From NCBI GenBank assembly GCA_046759385.1, contig JBHICC010000031.1:1-32650 (forward strand): a stretch of DNA of 32,650 nt. The letters run 5' to 3'. The DNA comes from JBHICC01 sp046759385 (GTDB taxonomy: Bacteria > Pseudomonadota > Gammaproteobacteria > Acidiferrobacterales > SPGG2). Below the pieces are notes generated by a model that saw nothing but the letters and a program-made list of their open reading frames with translations, did not search any database and was not told where the DNA came from. The translations under genes were made by a program, and so were the position numbers. Within the stretch, counting starts at the first letter, position 1; each line of letters starts with the position of its first letter. Below are positions 18,483-27,920 of the stretch, in pieces.

Positions 18483-20885
18483 ATGAGCAGCACTTCCTCC
18501 GGTGATCTGTCGGAACTGCTAAGAATGGCGTTGCAGATGCACCAAGCCGGTCAACTGGACCAGGCGCGTGGCCTGTATGAGCGGATCCTTGTCCAGCAGC
18601 CAGCTCACGCCGATGCGCTGAACTTGCTCGGCATTCTCACACATCAAGGCGGCGATCCCGTGCAGGCGGCAGAACTCATTCGTAGATCGATCGCTGCCAA
18701 ACCGCATGTTGCTTCTTATCACAACAACCTCGCTAAGATCCTTGAAGAAAGTGGTGATCTGCAAGCAGCACTGGCTTCGTACAACGAAGCGCTGCGCCTA
18801 GGCCCTAATGATCCCATTGGGCATTCAAACCTCGGGTTGTTGATGGGACGGCTCGGCCGGTTGCAGGAGGCGGAATCGAGCCTTCGCGCTGCTCTGCGGC
18901 TTAGGCCGCAGGATGCCGAGTGTCATTACAACCTCGGCAATATCCTGCGCGACTTGGAGCGACCAGATGATGCCATCGCCGCCTATAAGGAAGCACTTCG
19001 GCTGCGACCCGAGAGCGCTGATGCTCACAACAATATGGGCAACGTGCTTCATCGGCTTGGACGTCTGCAAGAGGCCGTCGACGCGCACCGGAAAGTTATC
19101 GACCTCAGGCCGTCCGATGCAGCAAGTCAGGTCAACCTCGGCAACGCCTTGGCCGACTTGGGACAAATGCAAGAGGCACTGAATCACTACGACACAGCAA
19201 TCAGGCTGAATTCCCAGTTTGCCGAGGCGTATCAGAACGGGGGCCGGGTACTTATGGCTACCGGGGATCTCGATCGAGCGATAGATGCCTTTCGCAATGT
19301 GCTGGAGATTAAGCCGGACAGCGTCGATGCGCGCTGCGCACTCGCCTCGGCGTTTCGCATGTTGACGCCCAGCGGTTATGAGCCGCCGTTGGAGGATAAC
19401 ATTCGGATGTGCTTGGCAACACCCGAGGTCAACGCGCAAGATCTTGCCCGGATTGGCGCCCACCAACTCAAACACAAGCACCGGCTCCGGGAGCGGCTAA
19501 GGGACGACGATCACGATTTGCTAGTTGAGCTAATGGCCGATGAATTATTGAGCACCCTGCTCCCGCGGATCGTGAACGTGGATCCTGATTTAGAGCAGGC
19601 CCTTACCGCCATGCGCCGCCAGCTGATGCTTCAAGAGGTCAGCACTGAAACACCGTCTGATACTCCAATCGGTGTCCTCACGGCTTTGGCACTTCAATGT
19701 TTTAACAACGAGTACGTGTTCAGTGTCGCTGCCGACGAGGAAGATGCGGTCAGCCAGCTTGTCTCGCGTTGTGAAAGGTTGCTTGAACTCCCGTCCCCAC
19801 CGCTGGATAGGATCGAGAAGTGTCTAGCGTGTCTCGCGATGTATCGACCGCTCTACGGCCTCGCCTATGCGCGAACCCTTGACGCGATCGGATTAGATAA
19901 GTGGTCGGAAGTAACGCGTCCGCTTATACAGCGCACCTTAAGCGAGCCGTTTGAGGAGCTTCACATCGAGGAACAGATCGAGTCGTTGGGCAACATTAAC
20001 GACCCCATCTCCCAGGCCGTTCGTGCACAGTACGAAGAGCACCCCTACCCGCGCTGGGTAGATCTCCCTGCGACTGAGCAAAGAGGATGGCGGAGTTTGC
20101 TACAGCGTGTTTTACCTCGGTTCTCTGCACCGGCATTTGTTGATGGTTCAACAAGAATGTTGGTCGCGGGCTGCGGTACCGGCATGGAACCGGTTTCGAT
20201 CGCGTTGGCGTGTTCGAACACTGAGGTGGTTGCTATTGACCTGAGTCGACGTAGCCTCGCCTATGCTGCCCGTATGGCGCGCAAGCTCGGCGTCGATGGT
20301 ATCCGCTTCTTACAAACGGACATCCTATCGCTCCCTAGCCTGAAGGAGCATTTCCACATCGTGGAATGCGCGGGCGTGTTGCATCATATGGCCGATCCAC
20401 TGCGAGGTTGGCGTGTGCTTTCCGACCTATTGTTGCCCGGCGGCCTGATGAAGATCGGTCTTTATAGTGAACGCGCGCGTGAGCCGGTAGTGGCGGCGCG
20501 AGCGTACATAGGCCGAGAAGGGTTGAGGCCCGTTGCCAGTGATATCAAGGCTGTCCGTACACGCATTCTTTCAAAGCAAACGGAGCCGGCACTGATGGAG
20601 CTGGCCGAGAGTGAGGATCTCTACGCCATGAGCACGTGCCGAGATCTGCTGTTCCATGCCCAGGAGCACCGGTTTACCCTGCCGCAAATACGTGAAGCTT
20701 TGGCCGACCTGAAGCTCAAGCTCATTGGTTTTGAGCTCCCGGCGGCGCATGTGAAGCAGCGCTACACTGAACTTTTTTCCGACGATTTGAACATGACAAA
20801 TCTCGAGAACTGGGAACGGTTCGAACAGATACATCCGCGTGTATTTTCGGGTATGTATCTCTTTTGGTGTCAGAAAGAAGCGTAG
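18483..20885 (+). CDS. TPR protein fused to a class I SAM methyltransferase
   Basis: 800 residues in three parts. Residues 1-281 hold about eight 34-residue tetratricopeptide repeats (pattern NNLG...LGRLQEA...Y..AL.L.P). A helical middle region ends in the conserved stretch VRAQYEEHPYPRW (~513). A Rossmann methyltransferase domain follows, with motif I MLVAGCGTG (559-567), AIDLS, and GVLHHMADP. The TPR superhelix probably recruits the target and the C-terminal domain methylates it. The start at 18483 excludes a long in-frame extension that lies over the MFS gene in another frame. It opens the cluster of TPR-OGT proteins. The target is unknown; the family is known mainly from genome annotation beside TPR-glycosyltransferases. 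Confidence 0.88.
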   Translation: MSSTSSGDLSELLRMALQMHQAGQLDQARGLYERILVQQPAHADALNLLGILTHQGGDPVQAAELIRRSIAAKPHVASYHNNLAKILEESGDLQAALASYNEALRLGPNDPIGHSNLGLLMGRLGRLQEAESSLRAALRLRPQDAECHYNLGNILRDLERPDDAIAAYKEALRLRPESADAHNNMGNVLHRLGRLQEAVDAHRKVIDLRPSDAASQVNLGNALADLGQMQEALNHYDTAIRLNSQFAEAYQNGGRVLMATGDLDRAIDAFRNVLEIKPDSVDARCALASAFRMLTPSGYEPPLEDNIRMCLATPEVNAQDLARIGAHQLKHKHRLRERLRDDDHDLLVELMADELLSTLLPRIVNVDPDLEQALTAMRRQLMLQEVSTETPSDTPIGVLTALALQCFNNEYVFSVAADEEDAVSQLVSRCERLLELPSPPLDRIEKCLACLAMYRPLYGLAYARTLDAIGLDKWSEVTRPLIQRTLSEPFEELHIEEQIESLGNINDPISQAVRAQYEEHPYPRWVDLPATEQRGWRSLLQRVLPRFSAPAFVDGSTRMLVAGCGTGMEPVSIALACSNTEVVAIDLSRRSLAYAARMARKLGVDGIRFLQTDILSLPSLKEHFHIVECAGVLHHMADPLRGWRVLSDLLLPGGLMKIGLYSERAREPVVAARAYIGREGLRPVASDIKAVRTRILSKQTEPALMELAESEDLYAMSTCRDLLFHAQEHRFTLPQIREALADLKLKLIGFELPAAHVKQRYTELFSDDLNMTNLENWERFEQIHPRVFSGMYLFWCQKEA

Positions 20886-20889
20886 CCGC

Positions 20890-20903
20890 AGATACAAGAT
20901 AAA
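20890..20903 (+). repeat. Two heptamer units, AGATACA-AGATAAA
   Basis: Immediately after the TPR-methyltransferase stop codon, two seven-base units stand in register. They resemble the heptamers seen at 29141, 31522 and 32537. Weak as a stand-alone call. Confidence 0.3.
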
Positions 20904-20933
20904 CATCGGACCGGAGTCTTTTATCTCGTTCTT

Positions 20934-23309
20934 ATGAAAGTTGTGTCAAAGTTAGAAGAAGCACTTGAACATCATAAAGCCGGCCGATTGCACGAAGCGG
21001 AGATACTCTACCGTGCAATCCTGAGTCAGGAACCCAATCATGCAGATGCGTTGCATTGGTCCGGGGTTCTCGCTCATCAGCTAGGGCGACAAGCCAAAGC
21101 GGTAGCGTTGATTCAACGCGCGCTCGCACTGAATCCCAACGATGCCGCTGCCTATAACAACCTGGGGCTTGCGCTCGAGGCACAGGGGAAAGTGGAAGAG
21201 GCGGTCGACGCCTTCCGCAGTGCGTTGGCGCTTGCACCGGATGATTCTGAGATTCACAAGAGCCTGGGCGTCGCGCTCAAAGAGCAGGGGCGAACTGCTG
21301 AGGCTATCGACGTGTTCGCGCGCGCCGCGACGCTTAGTCCGGACGATAGCGACGCACTCAACAGTTTGGCGATAGCGCTTCGAGCGCAGGGCAAGTTGGA
21401 AGAAGCTATTTCTGCGTATAGGCGTGCTTTGGCGATCAGCCCCGACTTTGCCGAAGTACAGAATAACCTCGGCGTCGCACTGCAAGAACGCGGGTTACTA
21501 ACCGAGGCCGTTGGTACCCTGCGGCGTGCCGTGGAAGTGAAGCCGGACTTCGCGGAGGCTTATTGCAACTTGGGCGGTGCACTGCACGCCGCTGGTGAGC
21601 TCGATGAAGCGGTCGCTGCTTTCCAGCACGCGGTCGCTCTGGCGCCCCATTTTGCGGAGGCGCATAACAACCTAGGCATAGCCCTCAGCGCTCAAGGACA
21701 ACTGGAAGCGGCAATCGCCGCTTTTCGCCGTGCATTAGCGATTGATTCCGACGATGCCACCGCCTATAACAACCTCGGGCTTGCGCTTCAAACTCAGAAC
21801 AAACTGATTGAAGCGGTTCAGGCCTACCGTCGCGCACTAGCACTTGCCCCTGACGATCCGGAGGTGCACAACAATCTAGGTGGTGCGCTTCAGCAGCAAG
21901 GCGAGCTTGGCGCGGCGGCGGATGCCTACCATCGAGCGCTGGCGCTTGCACCCGACTTCAGCAAAGCCCACAACAACCTTGGCGCGGTGCTGTTAGCGCA
22001 AGGAAAGTATGAGGAAGCGAGCAGCGCGTTCGAGCGAGCGCTTGCACTGCAACCGGACTATGCGGCCGCGCATTCGAATTTGATTCTGTCCTTGCATTAT
22101 GGCCCGGCCGGCGACCCCGGTATCCTCTTTGCTGCGGCACGAAAGTGGAATGCCTGTCACGCCGAGTCACTTTCCGGATGGGCAGCCGAGTACCCAAACT
22201 CGCGCATCCCCACGCGGCGACTACGTATCGGTTACATCTCAGCTGATTTTTGCCACCACCCAGTAGGATTCTTCGTCACCCCGGTGATCACGGCGCACGA
22301 CAAGCAACAAGTTGAGGTCGTTTGTTATGCCGATGTAGCGTGCCCTGATGAACTTACCGAAGAGTGCCGCCATCACGCTGATCGTTGGCAAGACATTGTT
22401 GGCATCGACGATGAACGACTAGCGGGCATGGTTCGCGCTGACCAGATCGACGTCTTGATAGACCTCGCCGGTCACTCGAGCGGTAACCGCCTGCTCACCT
22501 TCGCCCGCAAACCGGCCCCTATCCAAATGACGGGCGGGGGTCACTTTGACACGACCGGTCTGGACGCGATCGATTATCTGCTCTCCGATCAGTTTCACAC
22601 GCCGCCAGGTGCAGAGCGTTTTTTCAGCGAGGAGCTGATCCGTTTGCCCCATGACTATGTGTGCTATGCGCCACCGCCGTACGCACCGGCCGTCAATGCT
22701 CTGCCTGTACGGCGACAAGACCGGATTACCTTCGGGTGTTTCAACAACCTCGCAAAGCTGACACCGCAGGTGGTGGCCCTGTGGGCGCGTATCCTAACCG
22801 CGTTGCCGCAGGCGCGGCTACGGTTGCAGACGAACGGTTTAAATGATCCGGTGACGCGCGAGCGCTATCAGCATTTATTCGCATGTGAGGGCGTTTCCGC
22901 CGAGCGCCTGGTGTTGGTAGGCAGCGTCCCGCACGCGCAATTATTGGCCGCCTACGGTGAGATGGATATCGCCCTTGATCCGTTTCCTTACTCCGGGGGG
23001 CTGACCACCTGTGAGGCGCTGTGGATGGGGGTACCGGTGATCACGCTTACCGGTGAGCGTCTCTGTGGACGACACAGCACGAGCCATTTGTCGAACGTAG
23101 GCCTATCCGAGCTCGTAGCAACGACGGCAGAAGACTACGTTGCTGTTGCAACTGACCTCGCGCGCGATGTCGAGCGCCTAGAACAACTCCGACACGGTCT
23201 GCGTGAGCAAATGGCGGCATCACCCCTGTGCGACACCGAACGTTACACGCGAGCACTGGAAGCGGTATATCGTAGGGTGTGGCAGCGGTGGTGTAAGCAA
23301 GAGACGTGA
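20934..23309 (+). CDS. TPR-containing O-GlcNAc transferase-like protein (GT41/SPINDLY family), copy 1
   Basis: 791 residues. About eleven TPR units fill residues 1-377. The GT41 catalytic region follows, with GYISADFCHHP (from 433) supplying the family histidine, DVLIDLAGHSSGNRLL, the nucleotide-contacting FNNLAK with Lys608, and PYSGGLTTCEALWMGVP (to ~700) in the donor site. Such enzymes transfer GlcNAc or fucose from a nucleotide sugar to Ser/Thr of proteins. Two points are unusual: the segment that normally reads like LGYPNTTG is GGGHFDTTG (534-542), and the HTT donor-site histidine is Leu690. Donor choice may therefore differ from copy 2. The next gene overlaps its stop by four bases. No strong ribosome-binding site precedes the ATG. 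Confidence 0.9.
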   Translation: MKVVSKLEEALEHHKAGRLHEAEILYRAILSQEPNHADALHWSGVLAHQLGRQAKAVALIQRALALNPNDAAAYNNLGLALEAQGKVEEAVDAFRSALALAPDDSEIHKSLGVALKEQGRTAEAIDVFARAATLSPDDSDALNSLAIALRAQGKLEEAISAYRRALAISPDFAEVQNNLGVALQERGLLTEAVGTLRRAVEVKPDFAEAYCNLGGALHAAGELDEAVAAFQHAVALAPHFAEAHNNLGIALSAQGQLEAAIAAFRRALAIDSDDATAYNNLGLALQTQNKLIEAVQAYRRALALAPDDPEVHNNLGGALQQQGELGAAADAYHRALALAPDFSKAHNNLGAVLLAQGKYEEASSAFERALALQPDYAAAHSNLILSLHYGPAGDPGILFAAARKWNACHAESLSGWAAEYPNSRIPTRRLRIGYISADFCHHPVGFFVTPVITAHDKQQVEVVCYADVACPDELTEECRHHADRWQDIVGIDDERLAGMVRADQIDVLIDLAGHSSGNRLLTFARKPAPIQMTGGGHFDTTGLDAIDYLLSDQFHTPPGAERFFSEELIRLPHDYVCYAPPPYAPAVNALPVRRQDRITFGCFNNLAKLTPQVVALWARILTALPQARLRLQTNGLNDPVTRERYQHLFACEGVSAERLVLVGSVPHAQLLAAYGEMDIALDPFPYSGGLTTCEALWMGVPVITLTGERLCGRHSTSHLSNVGLSELVATTAEDYVAVATDLARDVERLEQLRHGLREQMAASPLCDTERYTRALEAVYRRVWQRWCKQET
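21045..22064 (+). repeat. Ten tandem 102-bp TPR-coding units
   Basis: Ten consecutive units of exactly 34 codons, each beginning at a residue pair like DA, AA or EA and containing a form of NNLG and a form of A..AL.L.P. The strict length with diverged codons suggests an old expansion retained for solenoid structure rather than a recent duplication. Confidence 0.8.
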
Positions 23310-25570
23310 CGGAGCTGGAGCAAGCGCTTGTGCACCACGAAGCCGGCCGCCTCGAGGAGGCTGAGGCACTCTACCGCGCGGTGCTTGCGCGTGAGCCGGA
23401 GCATCCCGATGCGTTACATCTGCTGGGCGTCATTGCCCACGAACTCGGCGATCATGCAAATGCGCGCACTCTAATTGCGCAGGCGATTGCGCATCACCCC
23501 GGTGCAGCGCAGTATCACTACAGCCTTGGCGAAGTGCTAAACGCGCTCGGCGAAACCGAAGCAGCAATTGCTGCCTATGCGCGCGCCTGTGATCTTGACC
23601 CTACGAATGCTCAAGCGCACAACAACCGCGGCATCGCGCTTCACAGCACAGGGCGCCTGCCGGAGGCGGTCGCTGCCTTTGAGGAAGCGATTCGCCGTGC
23701 CCCCGACCTTGCTGAAGCGCACTACAATCTCGGGCGCGCCCGCCAAGAATCAGGCGCGTTGCCTGAGGCGATCGAAGCGTATGAGCAAGCGCTTGCGTTG
23801 GAACCCTCCGATCCTGATGCCCACAACAATCTCGGTATCGCGCTGGCGGGTCAAGGGCGCCTCCGCGAGGCGATTGCCGCCTTCGAGCAGGCACTTTCTC
23901 TTCACGCCGGTCTCGCTGAAGCGCACTGTAATCTCGGTGCGGCATTTCGCCAGCAGGACCGCTTAGAGGAAGGCATTGCCGCGTGTCGGAATGCGATAGC
24001 GCTCAAACCCGATTACGCCGAAGCGCACAACAATCTCGGTATGGCATTGCAGGCGCAGGGGAAACTCGTCGAGGCAATTGTTGCATTCAGGGAAGCATTG
24101 AGTCTGAGTCCGGAGTTTGCCGAGGCCTACAACAATCTCGCTGTTGCGCTGGTCGAACAAGATAAGCTAAGCGAGGCCGTTGCCTCTTATGAAAGAGCCC
24201 TTTCCCTACAACCCGACTCGCACCTGTTCCATTATAATCTCGGCCACGCCTACCAAACCCAAGGCAAGCTCAAAGAAGCGATAGCGGCGTATCAACAGGC
24301 GCTTTCCTTGGCACCGCAAGATGCGGGTGCGCACTCCAACCTGCTCATGTGTTCGAACTATAGGGACGATCTCGATGCGCAGACGATGTTCACCGAGCAC
24401 CAGCGCTGGGCGGCGCAACACGCCGACGGACTCGCCGATGCAGCGCAAACATACGCGAACGCCCCCGACCCACAACGCCGCTTGCGCGTGGGTTACGTCT
24501 CCCCGGATCTTCGCCGTCATCCGGCGGCGTTTTTCTTCGAACCGCTGTTGGGTGCCCACGACCCGGCCCGCATCGAGGTGCTGTGCTACGCCGAGGTGAA
24601 ACATCCCGATGCCGTGACCGCACGGATGAAGGCACAGGCACCGCACTGGCGCAGCATCGTGGGGCTCACCGATGAGGCCGTCGCCGCGCGGATTCGCGAG
24701 GACCGTGTCGATATCCTCGTCGATCTAGCCGGACACACCGCCAACCACCGACTGCTAGTCTTCGCCCGCAAGCCGGCCCCGATCCAGGTCACCTATCTGG
24801 GGTATCCGAATACCACTGGCCTGACGACGATGGACTATCGCTTCACCGATGCGGTTGCCGACCCGCCCGGTGAGACTGATTCCTTCTACACTGAGACCCT
24901 GGTGCGTTTGACACCGGGCTTTGCCTGCTACTGCCCTCCAGAGGAAGCTCCATCAGTCTCCGCGCTACCGGCAAATGGCACCGGCGCGATCACTTTTGCC
25001 TCATTAAACAATCCCGCCAAAATCGACTCAGCCTTGATCGCGATTTGGGCAAAGATTCTAGATCTTGTGCCCGCCTCGCGACTAATGTTACAGGCACGCA
25101 CATTTGCTGATGTCGCCACTGTTGCACGCATGCAGGCGCTATTCGCGAAAGCCGGTGTTGGTGCCGATCGGCTTGTGCTGTTGCCGGGCAGCGCGCTCGC
25201 TGAGCACCTGGCGCTTTATCAGCAGATCGACATCGCGCTCGACACGGCCCCCTGGAACGGGCACACGACCACGTGCCATGCGCTGTGGATGGGGGTGCCA
25301 GTCGTCACGTTGGCCGGCGAGCGGCATGCTGGACGCATGGCGGCAAGCGTCTTATCGGTCGTGGGGCTCCACGAACTCATTACCTCAAAGCCGGATGAGT
25401 ATGTAGCCTGTGCGGTGTCACTAGCCCAAGGCCGCGCAGCGCTCGGGCGATTGCGAAGCGAATTGCGCGAGAAAGTAAAACAATCTCCCTTGATTGACGC
25501 GCACGCATTTACTCGGCATGCCGAGACCGTTTATCGTGAAATGTGGGTGAGGTGGTGTGAAACACGATAG
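23306..25570 (+). CDS. TPR-containing O-GlcNAc transferase-like protein (GT41/SPINDLY family), copy 2
   Basis: 754 residues: ten TPR units (1-340), then a GT41 catalytic region with GYVSPDLRRHP, DILVDLAGHTANHRLL, QVTYLGYPNTTG, LNNPAK with Lys572, and WNGHTTTCHALWMGVP (650-665). Unlike copy 1 it keeps the usual LGYPNTTG and HTT elements; the residue matching the ribose-binding acid of human OGT appears to be His658. The GTG start lies inside the preceding stop (GTGA, 23306-23309), a classic translational-coupling arrangement, so the two transferases are made together. Likely cytosolic, modifying Ser/Thr on proteins picked out by the TPR groove. Confidence 0.9.
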   Translation: MTELEQALVHHEAGRLEEAEALYRAVLAREPEHPDALHLLGVIAHELGDHANARTLIAQAIAHHPGAAQYHYSLGEVLNALGETEAAIAAYARACDLDPTNAQAHNNRGIALHSTGRLPEAVAAFEEAIRRAPDLAEAHYNLGRARQESGALPEAIEAYEQALALEPSDPDAHNNLGIALAGQGRLREAIAAFEQALSLHAGLAEAHCNLGAAFRQQDRLEEGIAACRNAIALKPDYAEAHNNLGMALQAQGKLVEAIVAFREALSLSPEFAEAYNNLAVALVEQDKLSEAVASYERALSLQPDSHLFHYNLGHAYQTQGKLKEAIAAYQQALSLAPQDAGAHSNLLMCSNYRDDLDAQTMFTEHQRWAAQHADGLADAAQTYANAPDPQRRLRVGYVSPDLRRHPAAFFFEPLLGAHDPARIEVLCYAEVKHPDAVTARMKAQAPHWRSIVGLTDEAVAARIREDRVDILVDLAGHTANHRLLVFARKPAPIQVTYLGYPNTTGLTTMDYRFTDAVADPPGETDSFYTETLVRLTPGFACYCPPEEAPSVSALPANGTGAITFASLNNPAKIDSALIAIWAKILDLVPASRLMLQARTFADVATVARMQALFAKAGVGADRLVLLPGSALAEHLALYQQIDIALDTAPWNGHTTTCHALWMGVPVVTLAGERHAGRMAASVLSVVGLHELITSKPDEYVACAVSLAQGRAALGRLRSELREKVKQSPLIDAHAFTRHAETVYREMWVRWCETR
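23408..24325 (+). repeat. Nine tandem 102-bp TPR-coding units
   Basis: Nine units of 34 codons follow the first TPR of the protein. Short DNA identities recur (for example a CACAACAATCTCGG core at the NNLG position), but units are well diverged elsewhere. Confidence 0.75.
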
Positions 25571-25623
25571 CACTGTGGAAGACTCGTTGTGTACCGCCAT
25601 TTCGATTGCCCAGGAGAAAAAGG

Positions 25624-26442
25624 ATGCCTTTGGATTCACGGTTCTATAAGGCCGTCGAGCCGCTTTATTTTTCCGGCATGGGTACCGAGCATGCGGCACC
25701 GCTGTTGTATTCACTCGTCCGTATGACGCGGCCGCGACATGTGCTAGAAGTTGGCCTTGGATATACCACGCCGTTCCTTGCACAGGCTCTTAAAGACAAC
25801 GTCGAGGAATTCGATACCGATCGCCAGGTTCTCAGCGCTTCGGGCAAGGACGACGAACGCAAGCTGTTGCTTTTGCCAGATCACTATGAATCAGACTATG
25901 CGCCAAAGCTGTATGCTATCGACGACTTTTCCGACGAAGATGCAAGCAGCCGCGAAGCGCTCAAGGTTGTCGAGAAACTCGGACTGGCGCCGCTCGTGCA
26001 AGTCGAGAGAGGAGACTTCAGAGGCTATAGCAACAAGATGGGGGAGTCGGCCTTCCCACTAGATTTAATCTGGTTCGATTGCGGGGGGTTGCCTGAATAC
26101 GTCGATTTCATAAATGAGTACTGGCGCTTGATTAACCCAGATCGCGGCCTGCTCTTGCTGCACTTCACTTACTGGAATCTTTTCTTCGTGCGAGACGGCG
26201 CTGAGGACGTCAAGCTTATCAGTGGGCCGATTGCCAACGAGGTGAAGCGCCAACAGGCGGAAGCCGGTATCGAAGCGAGCTTCGAGATACTGAGTCTGGT
26301 GGAGCCGCACAAGCAGCGCCAAGGTAGTGTCACAATGATTCGAAAGCTTGGCTGGACGTCGCGATGCCGCGATCGGGGTTTCGAGCAAGAGGTACTCGAG
26401 ATCTTCGGCGCAAAGTACAAGCCACTGATCAAACTACAGTAG
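25624..26442 (+). CDS. Class I SAM-dependent methyltransferase-like protein
   Basis: 272 residues. Motif I is LEVGLGYTTPF (41-51), and LDLIWFDCGG in the middle followed by YWRLINPDRGLLLLHFTYWN fits the later strands of a class I methyltransferase, close to the catechol-O-methyltransferase-like Methyltransf_24 group. The ATG at 25624 is preferred to a TTG at 25606 because AGGAGA lies seven bases upstream. It follows OGT copy 2 by 53 bp on the same strand. The stop codon TAG is part of a heptamer repeat unit (GTAGCGA). The substrate is unknown; joint action with the TPR enzymes is inferred from position. Confidence 0.8.
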   Translation: MPLDSRFYKAVEPLYFSGMGTEHAAPLLYSLVRMTRPRHVLEVGLGYTTPFLAQALKDNVEEFDTDRQVLSASGKDDERKLLLLPDHYESDYAPKLYAIDDFSDEDASSREALKVVEKLGLAPLVQVERGDFRGYSNKMGESAFPLDLIWFDCGGLPEYVDFINEYWRLINPDRGLLLLHFTYWNLFFVRDGAEDVKLISGPIANEVKRQQAEAGIEASFEILSLVEPHKQRQGSVTMIRKLGWTSRCRDRGFEQEVLEIFGAKYKPLIKLQ

Positions 26443-26459
26443 CGAGTCTCGAGTAACTG
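26439..26459 (+). repeat. Three heptamer units at the methyltransferase stop
   Basis: GTAGCGA-GTCTCGA-GTAACTG in strict 7-base register. It contains the TAG stop of the methyltransferase, and its last unit forms the left arm of the convergent stem-loop. Confidence 0.45.
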
Positions 26460-26498
26460 GGGAAATTCTTGCCAACGGCTGTTCTATGCAGTTACTCG
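26450..26498. terminator. Stem-loop between convergent genes
   Basis: CGAGTAACTG (26450-26459) pairs perfectly with CAGTTACTCG (26489-26498) over a 29-base loop. It lies between the convergent ends at 26442 and 26516 and could limit read-through in both directions. The long loop and the lack of a strong T-run make it weak as an intrinsic terminator. Confidence 0.45.
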
Positions 26499-26515
26499 CC
26501 TGCTAGCTGTTGTTC

Positions 26516-27817
26516 TTAAAACTCTGGCAATGTATCAAAAGCGAAAGAGATGCGCTCGCCAATACTCTCCAGTGGTATCGTGCGATGATAGAAGTACGAA
26601 GGAAATAGCAGCATCAGACCTTCCTCGGGTTGTACGGTTTTGGTCTCCACGTCAGCATCGCCATGATACTCCGGCGGCGGCTGCCCGAATTCAATCCAAC
26701 CTTCTCGAGTTTTCGTGTTCGCTTTAAAGCTCTCTGGGAGTTTCACGTAGTAGACGCCACTTACCCAACCGCTCGGATGTATGTGTGGAATCTGGTGACC
26801 CTGTTGATTCAACACCACGCCCCACGTGCTAAGCCGCCAGCGAGACGGTCTGTGAGCCAGGTACGGATGCGCCGAGTCAGCAGGCAGTCGCTGCAAGTAG
26901 TCCGTGATCGCTTGGTTCACGATTGTCTTGAACGCTCGAAACACTCCCTCAGTTTCGACGAGTAGCTCGTCGGTGTGCATCCCAAACCGAGTTGCACCGC
27001 TAGAAGGTTGCTTGATCATGGTCGGGTGCGTGCGGATATGGTCCGCCAATGCTGTATTGAACTCATCCACGGTAGAGAAACCCGTAGGAGGATCGATGCG
27101 CACTTTCTTGATTAGCCGTTCGAAATCGACAAGCTTGCGCGCCACGCCACCCTGATCGAGCTCATTTAGGGCGATCGACTTGAATGCCATGGCGTGCACA
27201 TGGCGTGGATTGCGGCTCAAGCACTCGTCAAAAGCGCTTAGTGCAGCCCGAGCGTTGCCTTGCTCGAGCAGGTAACCACCAACCACGACGTAAGCATGAG
27301 CATGTTGTGGATCAAGTTCGATCGCCCGCTTTAATGCCGCAATCGCTTCATCGAGCTTGCCCTGATCTTTCAGTGCAATACCGAGGTTGTAGTGGGCATC
27401 CCCGTATCTCGGCTCTAGTCGAATAACTCGTTCATAGTTCGATACCGCTTCATCGAGTTCACCCAATTGTTGCAGTACGGCGCCGATATTGCACTGCGCT
27501 GCGACAGCGTTGGGCTCGAGCTCGACCGCGCGCCGATACGCCGTAAGTGACTCTTCAGGCCGCTGTAGTGCCCGAAGCACGTTGCCGAGACCATTGTGAT
27601 AGTGGGTATTCTCGCCATCCTGCTCGATGGCTTGGGTAATCAATGCCAGAGCTTGCTGTTGGTCACCTGCCTCGTGCGCGAGGATACCCAACAGATACAA
27701 CGCGTCAGCATGATCAGGCTTCGCCTCCAGCACTTGGCGATAGAGCGCTTCCGCGTCGCGCAGCCGACCGGCCTCGTGGTGCTGGATTGCATGCGCCAAT
27801 GCAGCTTCTATGTTCAT
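26516..27817 (-). CDS. TPR protein fused to a putative 2OG-Fe(II) oxygenase
   Basis: 433 residues: six TPR units (1-207), then a C-terminal domain (to 433) of the putative 2OG-Fe(II) oxygenase type. The core reads HIHPSGWVSGVYYVKLP (345-361), then GLMLLFPSYFYHRTIP (400-415) and GERISFAFD. His345/His347 and His411 are likely iron ligands and Arg422 the probable 2-oxoglutarate contact; I cannot assign the acidic ligand with confidence. The opening (HHEAGRL..AEALYRQVL, then DALYLLGILAHEAGD) closely resembles that of the two TPR-glycosyltransferases on the other strand, implying a common origin or a common TPR partner. Predicted to hydroxylate a TPR-bound protein. Confidence 0.83.
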   Translation of the reverse strand: MNIEAALAHAIQHHEAGRLRDAEALYRQVLEAKPDHADALYLLGILAHEAGDQQQALALITQAIEQDGENTHYHNGLGNVLRALQRPEESLTAYRRAVELEPNAVAAQCNIGAVLQQLGELDEAVSNYERVIRLEPRYGDAHYNLGIALKDQGKLDEAIAALKRAIELDPQHAHAYVVVGGYLLEQGNARAALSAFDECLSRNPRHVHAMAFKSIALNELDQGGVARKLVDFERLIKKVRIDPPTGFSTVDEFNTALADHIRTHPTMIKQPSSGATRFGMHTDELLVETEGVFRAFKTIVNQAITDYLQRLPADSAHPYLAHRPSRWRLSTWGVVLNQQGHQIPHIHPSGWVSGVYYVKLPESFKANTKTREGWIEFGQPPPEYHGDADVETKTVQPEEGLMLLFPSYFYHRTIPLESIGERISFAFDTLPEF

Positions 27818-27920
27818 GCGGACTCAGGTCCGGAGGAAGTCAAGAGCGACATTATTAGGAGAACCTGTGTCACGCTCGATTGTAACGTCAAAGATGCCTA
27901 TTGCGAGTTCGTGTTAGCTC

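Noticed and set aside
21045..24325. Recent duplication of one OGT gene from the other
   Set aside because: The two genes share architecture, but catalytic motifs and TPR units differ widely, so a recent tandem duplication is not supported.
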